Shown here: positions 18,355 through 26,316 of the stretch, piece by piece
Position numbering within the stretch: the first letter of the stretch is position 1
Layout: every line of letters starts with the position of its first letter
Origin: JANELJ01 sp024511395
GTDB lineage: Bacteria > Pseudomonadota > Gammaproteobacteria > GRL18
Assembly: GCA_963681975.1 (NCBI GenBank)
Contig: OY820613.1
Span: 1,674,001 to 1,738,000, forward strand
DNA: 64,000 bases
Direction: 5' to 3'
The notes under the pieces: model-generated
What the model was told of the DNA's origin: nothing
The model's database searches: none
What the model saw: only the letters and a program-made list of their open reading frames with translations
Position numbers and translations under genes: made by a program

Positions 18355-19299
18355 TTATAACCCTCCTTGTGCACGCAGATAGCGAACAAGGAACTCAGGG
18401 TCCTGTAATATTTTTTCGTTAAGCTCTTGGGCTGACATCGCGAGTGAAACGCCGGGCTGAACATGTCTGGTGGCATAGTAAGTTTGATCGTCAATCCAAC
18501 CGGCTTGATGGGCTGCAAGAATGATTCGATTATTAAGCTCATCAAGGCTCATTGCGCCCTGGCCAATCGGAGTGATGACATTAGGCGGGTCTACTAAGAA
18601 GACCGCAGGAACAGTCGTAACGGACAACGATTGTGCTTGTCCTGAATCGACTTTGTAATTTGGAAATTCTCCACTTGGTAAAGGCAAGCCATCGACAGCA
18701 ATAGCAAACACCTCGAAACCGTAGTTCAAAGCCATGGATTCGATGATAGGCGCTTGAGCATGGCAATAAGGGCAATCCGAACGATAGAAGAAGAACAAGC
18801 CAGCCCGTTTTGCTACTTCACCTAAAGCTACATCGCGTTGAGCGCCAGCTTCTCGATCCATCCGATTGGCAGCATAGGTCGCCAAGGGTCTGCGACTGAT
18901 TTCATCCAAAACAGGATCGCCCATGACCACCTGCTGACTAACATCAGCAAACTGTGAGCCCTTATCCATCATGACTCGCTGGAGATACAGATAGGCTCTG
19001 ACATTCTCATTCGTCGGCTCATCAATTGCCTTGTCCATAAACGATTGCATATGCTCTCGGAACCAGGCAGCACTGAAGGGTTTTAGCTCGTCCTTTGTGG
19101 GCTCCATGACTCCAGATTCCGGCTTTATTTGCTCTTCAGACTCCGCTGGCTCAGGAATGACCTGATACCAAAACCAGCCTTCCTGACCACGCTGATAGAA
19201 TTGTCCATCACTAGCATAGGCGGGCATGATGAATAGAAAGAAAATAATGATTGGGATGGTCACCCATAGGATGAACCAAGGTAACAAAGGCGTTCTCAT
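18355..19299 (-). CDS. traF: conjugative transfer protein TraF (thioredoxin-like)
   Basis: I choose the ATG at 19299 (MRTPLLPWFIL…), preceded by CTGGAG; a GTG at 19320 is also in frame but less likely. The product is about 314 aa with an N-terminal membrane anchor or signal segment and a thioredoxin fold with an active-site CPYC (about residues 176-179, FFYRSDCPYCHAQ). F-plasmid TraF lacks this pair, so this protein probably has real disulfide oxidoreductase activity, acting on pilus-assembly proteins in the periplasm. It is the first gene of the traFHG block. Confidence 0.93.
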   Translation of the reverse strand: MRTPLLPWFILWVTIPIIIFFLFIMPAYASDGQFYQRGQEGWFWYQVIPEPAESEEQIKPESGVMEPTKDELKPFSAAWFREHMQSFMDKAIDEPTNENVRAYLYLQRVMMDKGSQFADVSQQVVMGDPVLDEISRRPLATYAANRMDREAGAQRDVALGEVAKRAGLFFFYRSDCPYCHAQAPIIESMALNYGFEVFAIAVDGLPLPSGEFPNYKVDSGQAQSLSVTTVPAVFLVDPPNVITPIGQGAMSLDELNNRIILAAHQAGWIDDQTYYATRHVQPGVSLAMSAQELNEKILQDPEFLVRYLRAQGGL

Positions 19300-19391
19300 T
19301 GTCAGCTCCAGAAATTTCACAGAGCTAACATGCTAAAGATCCCCGTAAGAGCGATTGGCCAGATAGATGAAGGAATCGTGTGTGTTTCTGA

Positions 19392-20096
19392 CTATCTATT
19401 AAACACTGTTACTAACGTAAGTGCTTTGGCTGATGGCACCATCACAAAGTGCATACCAGAGCTCCCATGACACCAAAACTCTGCCTGTACGAAATATTTT
19501 TTTGCTTTCTTTGAAGCTATACATTCTGGCAATAAAGATTTTGCCAATTCTGTGCTACACAATTTAGCGCACAAAGCCTTCCAAGGATGCTTAGGAGCAC
19601 CGTCTGAAAGCCGTTCCACAAACCGTTCCAGTGCATGACGAGTCACCACGACAGGTCCAATGTTCGGAACGTTGATGACCTCATCGATTTCTCTCACTGT
19701 AGCATTATCGGCGCTGTATTCTTCGAAGGAATGTGAGAGCCAATCGTCCCGCTTCTCTACCGAGATCTGTGCTTCCTGGTATCGAGTGAGCAAAAACCTA
19801 GTCAGGCTGTAAAGTGAATGCTGAGTTGAGCGTTGTTTCTGTAACTTTTTGATAGCTCCTTTACTGACTCGGATTTGAAGCCCATTACCGCTTCGGTTAC
19901 TCCCCATCACCTCTTTCACTGACAGTAGGTGATGAATAGCATAAACCTCAGCTGCAATTGGCTTTTGCTGCTCAGGTAGCTTGTCGTATTGCTCACCTAA
20001 ATCGACCTTTAGCTCACCACCTCTTCGAAGGCCGGTCTTCCAGTAAACCGTAAACTCACCATCAATCTGCTTTGTTAACAGGGTTAATACCATCAT
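19392..20096 (-). CDS. conserved ICE protein of unknown function (234 aa)
   Basis: Starts at tandem ATGs behind AGGAGAAACAAAT, so the start is well supported. The protein has no obvious signal peptide. It has a basic central part (KGAIKKLQKQRSTQHSLY) and a motif VVVTRHALERFVERL followed by a Cys/His-containing C-terminus. RHALERFxER recalls small nuclease-like or DNA-associated domains, but I do not recognise the family with confidence. It stands alone between the Toprim gene terminator and traF, in the gap matching the s073/traF hotspot of SXT, so it could be cargo or core. Confidence 0.7.
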   Translation of the reverse strand: MMVLTLLTKQIDGEFTVYWKTGLRRGGELKVDLGEQYDKLPEQQKPIAAEVYAIHHLLSVKEVMGSNRSGNGLQIRVSKGAIKKLQKQRSTQHSLYSLTRFLLTRYQEAQISVEKRDDWLSHSFEEYSADNATVREIDEVINVPNIGPVVVTRHALERFVERLSDGAPKHPWKALCAKLCSTELAKSLLPECIASKKAKKYFVQAEFWCHGSSGMHFVMVPSAKALTLVTVFNR

Positions 20097-20159
20097 ATTT
20101 GTTTCTCCTATTGGTTATCTATTTTTCATTCTCCATGTTTTTTCAAATATGCAAGGCGC

Positions 20160-20182
20160 AAAAAAAGGGGCCGAAGCCCCTT
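20160..20182 (-). terminator. Rho-independent terminator after the Toprim gene
   Basis: On the minus strand AGGGGC-TTCG-GCCCCT forms a strong tetraloop hairpin followed by a run of T. It closes the recombination-module transcription unit before the next gene. Confidence 0.85.
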
Positions 20183-20185
20183 GGA

Positions 20186-21259
20186 TCAGACATGAACTTT
20201 CGGAAAGCCCATGGCACCGTAAACATTCAGCACATCATTCCAATCCCAACTTTTCACGCCGAGTGACGTTGGTATCGGAGGGATCAACACTTGTGTCAGA
20301 ATGCCTTTTTGCCAGGCTTTTTTCTTGAGTTCATTCGCTGCATTCAGGCCGGTCTCAGAGAGATCATGATCTGCCCAGATGTACAGCATTTTCACATTAC
20401 TTGGTGGTTCAAACCTAGCCAGTAGCGTTGCATTCACAACCGACCAACATGTTTGTCCCGTTGCTCTGGTAACAGCTAAAGCCGTCTCTATACCTTCAGA
20501 AACACCTAGTACTTCACCAGGCTCACCTATCGGAATGGCACCACCGGTGATTGTTCGGTCACTGGGTATGGGCATCATCTTTTTTGGCTTTTCAACCAGT
20601 GCTTTAAATCCATCTTCACTTAGGTAGATCCGATGAAACGTGGCCGAACGCCCTTGCTGAGTAACGATTTTACCTAGCAGCGCTGGGTAGCTATCGATAA
20701 ACAGACCATCTTCATCATGGTAAGGCAAGTTTGGATGAAACCTCAGCACCGAATCCCATTCAGGACGAAGCCGCGTAACAATGCCACGACGATGCAAGTA
20801 GTTCCAAACTGGTTGCGCACGAGTATCTGCAAGAGATAGCGTTTCTCCCCAGGTTTGATTCAAGCGATGGATAATCGCTTTGTCCTCGTCCTGCTTTCTA
20901 GCCTTCCAATCAACAGCGTTACGCGTTATTGCCCGAGAAGGTGCTTGTATTTGTCCGGGTTGAATACCAAGAACCTGGCCGATTGCTTCAATAGACTGAG
21001 CAAAGTTCCACCCATTGATCCAAGACAACAGTTCAAAGCCATCATGAAAGATACCGCAGGTATTACAAACGCCACCACCGGTATATTCAGCATCTTTGAA
21101 CAGCCTAAAGCCATCACGACCGCCATGAACAGGACAAGCCACATGACGGCCTTTTCGAGCAATAGCGGCATCAAGTTCTGGCACCAACGCCGCCAGTATT
21201 TGAAGCCATTGGCCATTAAGATATGGCCTCACTGTTTCAATCTGTAAAGGTAACGCCAT
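20186..21259 (-). CDS. primase-like Toprim protein with zinc ribbon
   Basis: 357 codons. The N-terminal zinc-binding domain has CPVHGGRDGF … CNTCG, the P4-alpha/DnaG-type ribbon. A C-terminal Toprim_3 region has SEGIETALA (catalytic Glu) and LYIWADHDLSETG (acidic motif). No helicase domain is fused. Proteins of this type are common in SXT/IncC-like elements and plasmids. They probably help start DNA synthesis on transferred single strands, though primase activity is inferred. Start ATG 21259 has AAGGAGG upstream and is preceded by two hairpins, one terminator-like. Confidence 0.85.
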   Translation of the reverse strand: MALPLQIETVRPYLNGQWLQILAALVPELDAAIARKGRHVACPVHGGRDGFRLFKDAEYTGGGVCNTCGIFHDGFELLSWINGWNFAQSIEAIGQVLGIQPGQIQAPSRAITRNAVDWKARKQDEDKAIIHRLNQTWGETLSLADTRAQPVWNYLHRRGIVTRLRPEWDSVLRFHPNLPYHDEDGLFIDSYPALLGKIVTQQGRSATFHRIYLSEDGFKALVEKPKKMMPIPSDRTITGGAIPIGEPGEVLGVSEGIETALAVTRATGQTCWSVVNATLLARFEPPSNVKMLYIWADHDLSETGLNAANELKKKAWQKGILTQVLIPPIPTSLGVKSWDWNDVLNVYGAMGFPKVHV

Positions 21260-21346
21260 ATAACCTCCTTAAGTAAAAAGCCGACTCCTACCACTGGTGG
21301 TAAAAGTCAGCTTGGGTCCTGCATTAAGCCGTTTGGTTAATGCAGG
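21260..21346 (-). promoter_or_regulatory. two-hairpin leader of the Toprim gene (terminator/attenuator-like)
   Basis: Hairpin A: perfect 10-bp arms 21318-21327 and 21337-21346. Hairpin B: nested arms 21279-21285/21306-21312 and 21289-21294/21297-21302, followed on the minus strand by TTTTT and then the AAGGAGG ribosome site. Hairpin B looks like an intrinsic terminator, so this may be an attenuator. Same two-hairpin plan as the other module leaders but different sequence. Confidence 0.6.
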
Positions 21347-21350
21347 AACG

Positions 21351-21692
21351 TTAGTCAAGCTGGATATCATGTCGTCTTAATAGCCACATGATGGAATCAC
21401 GAAGCACATCAGGATCGACAACCGCAGCCATCGCGCAAACACGAAAGCAAAATGGCGCTATTTCGTCATTTTGAATCCACGACAACACATCCTTGCGCAA
21501 CCGAGTGCTGACACGACCGTCCAGCAATACTCGGATCGCATCCAATAGAATGCCTTCGCGTAACTGCCAGATTTCCGTGTCAGACCAAGTGACTGGGGCA
21601 TCATCAAACTCAAATAGAAATTCGAGCTGTGATGACGTGTGTTGATGGGACTGCTTTTGTGATGTAGGAGAATGGGCAATGCGCCCATTCAT
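21351..21692 (-). CDS. small conserved hypothetical protein coupled to radC
   Basis: 113 codons. The start codon overlaps the radC stop (TAATG), so it is translated by coupling. The N-terminus is polar (TSQKQSHQHTSSQ); the rest is helical and acidic, with no cofactor motif or membrane segment. I do not recognise a family. Position between radC and the Toprim gene is that of a conserved ICE gene. Confidence 0.7.
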   Translation of the reverse strand: MNGRIAHSPTSQKQSHQHTSSQLEFLFEFDDAPVTWSDTEIWQLREGILLDAIRVLLDGRVSTRLRKDVLSWIQNDEIAPFCFRVCAMAAVVDPDVLRDSIMWLLRRHDIQLD

Positions 21693-22189
21693 TAAAGATA
21701 ACCGCGTTCGGCAAGCGAAACGCAGCCCTCGGATGCGACCACAACATGGTCAAGCGTTCGAATATCAACAAGTGACAAGGCGTCACGGAGTCGATGAGTA
21801 ATGCGTTTATCAGCTTCACTTGGCTCAGGATCACCCGATGGATGGTTATGAACCAATATCACTGCTGCTGCATTAAGTTCTAGCGCTCGCTTTGTTACTT
21901 CCCTTGGATACACGCTCGCCGCATCTAAAGTGCCTTTGAACAGCTCTTCAAATCGAATGACGCAATGCTTTGTATCAAGAAACAGCACACCAAAAACCTC
22001 GTGCTCATACTCGTGCATCAGTGTTTGCAGGTATGAGAACGCCGACGATGGCTGTTCAATTTTTCGACCTTTACTCAATCGACCACGGGCAAGCTTAAGC
22101 GCCATATCTAAAATATCCGCTTCAGTCACTTGCTCAGGAACGATGTAAGTACCGGCTTCTTCGCCAGCTAAGAACTTTCTGTTTTTCAT
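21692..22189 (-). CDS. radC: RadC-like JAB/MPN domain protein
   Basis: I choose ATG 22189 (MKNRKFLAGEEAG…), preceded by GGAG; the in-frame TTG at 22201 lies in the leader stem. About 165 aa. The JAMM metal site is visible as ILVHNHPSGDPEPSEAD (HxHx7Sx2D). No N-terminal helix-hairpin-helix is present, as usual for mobile-element RadC proteins. Despite the name the DNA-repair role is doubtful; it may act as a metal-dependent peptidase or in ICE DNA processing. Confidence 0.9.
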   Translation of the reverse strand: MKNRKFLAGEEAGTYIVPEQVTEADILDMALKLARGRLSKGRKIEQPSSAFSYLQTLMHEYEHEVFGVLFLDTKHCVIRFEELFKGTLDAASVYPREVTKRALELNAAAVILVHNHPSGDPEPSEADKRITHRLRDALSLVDIRTLDHVVVASEGCVSLAERGYL

Positions 22190-22259
22190 AGGAGTCTCCA
22201 AAAAAAAGCGGAGACGAACCCATGCCCTGACGGAGACGGAATCGTCCCCGCAGGGTGGT
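22190..22259 (-). promoter_or_regulatory. two-hairpin leader of radC, SD sequestered
   Basis: Hairpin A: CCCTG/CAGGG arms (22225-22229, 22251-22255) enclosing 22232-22237/22244-22249. Hairpin B: arms 22194-22199 (carrying the GGAG ribosome site on the minus strand) and 22210-22215. Confidence 0.75.
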
Positions 22260-22272
22260 AAAATTGATGTGG

Positions 22273-23922
22273 TTACTGAATTAACAGTTGTTGTGTTACT
22301 TCGAATAACTCACGCTTTAGATCTTTGACGTCATTAATCACAATGCTTTGAGGAAAGAATTTCTCAACACTGCGTGTTTGAATCCCGATCCCCAGCAGCT
22401 CAAAGCCACTGCGTCTGCACCGGTCAACAATGTCATGCGCGGCAGCCCAATCATCTGGGTCTCCATCCGTTAGCACTATCATTAGCTTTCGCTTCTGTTT
22501 TTGCGCTAACAAACTGTTTGCCGCAAACCACATCGCTTGTGCCATAGGCGTACAACCTCGTGGTTTTTGGTCAAAACAGGCGGCCCGATGTCGAACTGAT
22601 TGCTTGGGCAATAACGCGATAGAAACTTCCTGATGAATCCCAGGAAAATAACTGACCGCAGGTACAACACCCGGTATGCCTTCCAGTGCCATGGCTAAAG
22701 CCAAAGCGGCTTCATTGGCAACATGAAAGTACTTGCGATTACCTTCGCCAATGGGCTTACCCATTGAGCCCGATATATCGACAAGCAAGTGCACAGCAGC
22801 ATTAGGAGCAATGCGGGGCTGCCTTTGAATAAACAATCTAGATTCACCTGCTTGTGAGGCGGCAAGACGATGGGTTGCAACTCGAAGACCGTGCCGTTTG
22901 GCATGATTCCTATTGTCCTGACTGGACTGAACCATGCCCCTAAGTCGGGCTCGAATTTGAGCAGACTCCGACGCCGATAAGGCCAAGATGGCCTCATCAC
23001 CCAACATCGCCTGCTCTGCTTGGGGCAAACTGAGTGGAGTGACACCCTGATGTCCTTCAGCTTGTTCCGACAACACTTCTGCCACTTGTGCAAAGGTATC
23101 GGGTTCAAACTGAGCGGCACTGGCCTCTAAGGCTTGTCGCAAATTATCAGCTTGATCAGAGTTATCAGAATCTCCCATTTCAGCAGCATCCACCATTGCA
23201 GACGAGTCTGCTTCCGGGGTTTGACTGTCACTACTGCTGTCATTACTCGCAGCTTGTCCAATGTCATTACCGCTATCAGCATCCGACTCATCCTGTGGTG
23301 GACGAGATTCGTCTTCCAACATGGCAACAATGGCATCGACAAGTTTCAGCACTTCACCTGTAGATGCCAGGCTAGGCACTGCTGTCAGCATGGCGCTTAA
23401 CCGGCTCATTGCTGCGGCAGGAAAGAGTTGTCTCACTCTTTCATCAACTGCTTGATACAAAGGCGTCAGCGCTTTATGTCCTAGATAATGGCATCTCAAG
23501 CGGAACAACAACCATGCTTGCAAGTTAGATGCAGGCTCAGGCTGTGCAGGTACACACATTTGCTGTGTGTCCACCATGTACTCAATCACTTGCGAAATAC
23601 TGCGCCGGGTTCCGGGGTAATCCTTTGCCAATTCGTTTTCAATGCGAACATCCTCAATGATATTGAGAAGTGCCTTACGGATCGGTTTGGACGACGCCTT
23701 CTGCACCATTTCAAAATTAGTATGCCGAATATGCGCCGCTTCATGAGCCAGATAACCCCAAGCTATCTGTTGATAGTGTGGGTCGTCTGGGTTTGCTGTT
23801 GGGATCACAATCCGCTCACCATCGGTAAACGCATCTTGTCCTTGAATAAGCACCTTCACACCAAACTTTTCGCCATAAGCGGCGGCAACGATTGGCAGTG
23901 CATTTTTTAATGGATGATTCAT
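22273..23922 (-). CDS. vWA-domain protein with HEXXH motif, CobT-like partner of CobS
   Basis: 549 codons. The N-terminal region has LAHEAAHIRHTNF, an HEXXH zincin-like motif near residue 60. The middle is acidic and Ser/Asp-rich (DESDADSGNDIGQ…). The C-terminus is a von Willebrand A domain with a MIDAS motif VDISGSMG and a second acidic site VLTDGDPDD. This is the layout of CobT-like vWA proteins that pair with MoxR-type AAA+ ATPases; cobS lies three genes upstream. The pair may act as a chaperone or metal-insertion/remodelling machine. Its role in SXT elements is not known. Start ATG 23922 has GGAG inside a leader hairpin. Confidence 0.85.
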   Translation of the reverse strand: MNHPLKNALPIVAAAYGEKFGVKVLIQGQDAFTDGERIVIPTANPDDPHYQQIAWGYLAHEAAHIRHTNFEMVQKASSKPIRKALLNIIEDVRIENELAKDYPGTRRSISQVIEYMVDTQQMCVPAQPEPASNLQAWLLFRLRCHYLGHKALTPLYQAVDERVRQLFPAAAMSRLSAMLTAVPSLASTGEVLKLVDAIVAMLEDESRPPQDESDADSGNDIGQAASNDSSSDSQTPEADSSAMVDAAEMGDSDNSDQADNLRQALEASAAQFEPDTFAQVAEVLSEQAEGHQGVTPLSLPQAEQAMLGDEAILALSASESAQIRARLRGMVQSSQDNRNHAKRHGLRVATHRLAASQAGESRLFIQRQPRIAPNAAVHLLVDISGSMGKPIGEGNRKYFHVANEAALALAMALEGIPGVVPAVSYFPGIHQEVSIALLPKQSVRHRAACFDQKPRGCTPMAQAMWFAANSLLAQKQKRKLMIVLTDGDPDDWAAAHDIVDRCRRSGFELLGIGIQTRSVEKFFPQSIVINDVKDLKRELFEVTQQLLIQ

Positions 23923-23984
23923 GGGAGTCTCCTAATCATTAGGGGGAATACTCCCTCAGCGGGAGCGTTTCCCCGCCGGGAATG
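23923..23984 (-). promoter_or_regulatory. two-hairpin leader of the vWA gene, SD sequestered
   Basis: Hairpin A: GCGGG (23959-23963) pairs with CCCGC (23972-23976). Hairpin B: GGGAGT (23923-23928) and CTCCTAAT pair with ATTAGGGG and ACTCCC (to about 23955), covering the AGGAG ribosome site. Confidence 0.7.
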
Positions 23985-23991
23985 TGGATAT

Positions 23992-24432
23992 TTAACCCTG
24001 TGCTTTTAGCTTATCCAGGTCGTATTTTTGACCTAACCAAGCCACCAATTGAGCTGGACTCTTGTGCTGTTCAAATGACGTTTTAAGCTGGTCTAAACTC
24101 AGGATGTCATCCAATGTTAGACCGTACTGGTCTTGTAACTGAGTAGACACCTCGTGTTGATATTGCAGCCAGGCCCGCTCAAAAGCGGTTTGCTGCAATG
24201 CCATGTTTGGAACAAATACCATGGCCGTTACCCAAACACCTTGCCCGTCCGCATCTGCGATCAGCACAGGGTTCTTGGGGATCAAAACACTATGTGTTGA
24301 GTACGACCGTTGTACTAACGCTCGACAACACGCCACTTCTGGTATCGATTCGCTTTCAACAGCATCAGTCACACCACGAAAATGTGGTTCAAACTGGTTC
24401 AGTTGGCTGGGGTTATGGATGGTTGATTGCAT
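23992..24432 (-). CDS. conserved ICE hypothetical protein (146 aa)
   Basis: A cytosolic-looking protein beginning MQSTIHNPSQLNQFEPHF, with a middle beta-rich segment (GVWVTAMVFVPNMA) and a helical C-terminus (LTLDDILSLDQLKTSFEQH). There are no recognisable motifs. It sits between the DUF3150 gene and the vWA gene in the cobS-vWA cluster, so it may belong to the same complex. It has its own two-hairpin leader. I do not recognise the family. Confidence 0.7.
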   Translation of the reverse strand: MQSTIHNPSQLNQFEPHFRGVTDAVESESIPEVACCRALVQRSYSTHSVLIPKNPVLIADADGQGVWVTAMVFVPNMALQQTAFERAWLQYQHEVSTQLQDQYGLTLDDILSLDQLKTSFEQHKSPAQLVAWLGQKYDLDKLKAQG

Positions 24433-24490
24433 AATTTCCTCTTACATAGTTCAGAGGACATGCGCCCTTCAGGGCAACATGCCCTCAAGG
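24433..24490 (-). promoter_or_regulatory. two-hairpin leader of the 146-aa gene, SD sequestered
   Basis: Hairpin A: AGGGCA (24471-24476) with TGCCCT (24480-24485), extended by 24466-24469/24487-24490. Hairpin B: TCCTCT (24437-24442) with AGAGGA (24453-24458), covering the AGAGGA ribosome site of the minus-strand transcript. Confidence 0.75.
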
Positions 24491-24493
24491 ACG

Positions 24494-25447
24494 TTAGAAA
24501 TAAAATGAGTTTGGTACAGTCGAACCAAGGTTTGGTCTGACGGTTGGTTGTGGTATTGCACGTAAGTTATCTGCCTGAGCAGATACTGGCTGTGCGGGTT
24601 TAGGTTCAGGTTTGGGCATCAGTTGTCTGATATCCAATTGACCTTCACCGTGCATTCTCATCTTGTCTGGATCAGACAAAATTAAAATGGTCGCCATCAG
24701 TTCGTGATAGAGATTGTCTGTCACAGGGCCAGTCTTCGGCAGACGAACAAATAAATTGTCCATCGCTTCAACCATCTGCTGAACTCGATGATCCAGGAAT
24801 GACAAACCATCCAACTTGTCTCTTAACCGCTTCAGAGGATTAAGGGCACGCTGACTGATTTGATTCTTTCCTGCAACGGAACGCTCAAAAAGCTCATTGG
24901 CATCACGAGCCACCTCCCTAAAGAGGGTGTGCCCCATGCCATTGACCTTGTCATCTAAGCCGCCAGCTTGTTCAGCCGGTTGCATTCGATAGATGGCATA
25001 ATCGAACTGAAGCCGTTGTTCCACATCTTCGATGGGTGACAGCGCACACCGGATTGCATCTGCAAATTCCGGGTGTTTTGCAACCCAGTCAAAAGTCACC
25101 TGATCATAGTTGTCCAAGAACAACTGCTTGCACTGCGCAAACTCCTGACCGATCCGGTCAAGCTCTGGAACAATCTGATCAATTCGGTCTTCAGGGACGG
25201 CATAGCCACCTAAAAACCGCACACCGACTTGCTCACACAAGCGCTGCGCTTCTTTCTTAAGCCTTTCAAAGTTCGCCAATGCCTCAGGGTCGCAAATTTT
25301 TTTACTCCCTAAGCTGGCAACATCCTTCGGTGGAAGTTGGCTGCCATTGGCTAGTCTGAAATCTTCAGGCCTTAGTTTTTTTCTACCGCTCCAGATGGAA
25401 CAGTCGATGTGACAAATCAAAAGTTTGTCGAGGGTTTGAATACTCAT
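24494..25447 (-). CDS. DUF3150 family protein
   Basis: 317 codons, starting MSIQTLDKLLICHIDCSIWS, typical of DUF3150. The protein is mostly helical (LERLKKEAQRLCEQ-type helices, RLRDKLDGLSFLDHRVQQM) with a proline-rich tail (PKPEPKPAQPV). DUF3150 proteins are regularly encoded with CobS-like AAA+ ATPases and vWA proteins in ICEs and phages, as here. The biochemical role is unknown. Its own leader hairpins precede the start. Confidence 0.8.
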   Translation of the reverse strand: MSIQTLDKLLICHIDCSIWSGRKKLRPEDFRLANGSQLPPKDVASLGSKKICDPEALANFERLKKEAQRLCEQVGVRFLGGYAVPEDRIDQIVPELDRIGQEFAQCKQLFLDNYDQVTFDWVAKHPEFADAIRCALSPIEDVEQRLQFDYAIYRMQPAEQAGGLDDKVNGMGHTLFREVARDANELFERSVAGKNQISQRALNPLKRLRDKLDGLSFLDHRVQQMVEAMDNLFVRLPKTGPVTDNLYHELMATILILSDPDKMRMHGEGQLDIRQLMPKPEPKPAQPVSAQADNLRAIPQPTVRPNLGSTVPNSFYF

Positions 25448-25510
25448 AGTGCATCCTCATGCGAGATGGGGACGCACCACTCCCAGCAGGAGCAATGGCC
25501 CCCGTTTGGG
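25448..25510 (-). promoter_or_regulatory. two-hairpin leader of the DUF3150 gene, SD sequestered
   Basis: Hairpin A: outer arms 25482-25485/25507-25510 and inner arms 25488-25493/25498-25503. Hairpin B: GTGCATCC (25449-25456) with GGACGCAC (25470-25477), covering the AGGA ribosome site. Confidence 0.75.
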
Positions 25511-25545
25511 TGGTAGTAGTTGACGCGCTAATGGCAACATCACTA

Positions 25546-26316
25546 TCAGAAATAGTAATTTTGCGAATCAGGCGACGATTGGTTGAGATCGATTTTCGCA
25601 GGCATTAAGTCCAGTGCTTCAGCAATCGGGCGAACCCGCTCTAAATCACTGCCTAGCAACCGCAATACATCTTTTTCCAACTTCAGTTGGTCGGATACTT
25701 CTATCCCTTCAGGACTCGCTACTGTGAGCGAACACAGAGGTGGTAATTGACGCTTAAAGGCCAGTAACAGCAACAATGGCCACGGGCCATCATCAGTGTT
25801 AACAATGCCAGCGCCTTCACCTGACACCATGCTGATTCGATTGGTACTAGGTAATCCGCTTTTGCAAAACCCTAATGACCATGCTCCAATCCTGACCTGG
25901 TTATCATCAATAACAGCCAAGCCATAGGCTTCAAGCAGCTTTGCCATATCGAACAACGCTTTTTGCGCCAGCGAAATTTGGCCATCGACGTCCTTGCGAG
26001 TACGAAACTCCCAACTGACGTTATTGGCGCACGCGACGCTATCTAACGCATTTGAGAGTTCAAATGGCCGCCCTTGATGATCAATGCCGACTTGTCCAAC
26101 AAATCGATAACCCTTGTTGATTTTCTCATTGATTCTTCGGTCTGCTTCAGCGTTAGGATCAATCGAGTCAATCAATCGCTGCTGCGACAATTGACCAGCT
26201 TTTCCAAACCGAACTTCAACCTCCTGGTTATCTGATCCAACGTAAATGGCCCATTCTTTGGCTGTCCCATCAGAATGACTGTAACGGTAAAGAGCAAAGC
26301 ACTTTTCCATCATCAA
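25546..26316 (-). CDS. WGR-domain-like protein
   Basis: 256 codons. The N-terminus (FALYRYSHSDGTAKEWAIYV… VEVRFGKAGQ) resembles a WGR-type beta domain, found in some DNA-damage and metabolic proteins. The remainder is unassigned. The start overlaps the cobS stop (TGATG), so it is translationally coupled to the AAA+ ATPase and probably works with it. It is the only gene of this module lacking its own hairpin leader, apart from ssb and the 113-aa gene. Confidence 0.75.
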   Translation of the reverse strand: MMMEKCFALYRYSHSDGTAKEWAIYVGSDNQEVEVRFGKAGQLSQQRLIDSIDPNAEADRRINEKINKGYRFVGQVGIDHQGRPFELSNALDSVACANNVSWEFRTRKDVDGQISLAQKALFDMAKLLEAYGLAVIDDNQVRIGAWSLGFCKSGLPSTNRISMVSGEGAGIVNTDDGPWPLLLLLAFKRQLPPLCSLTVASPEGIEVSDQLKLEKDVLRLLGSDLERVRPIAEALDLMPAKIDLNQSSPDSQNYYF

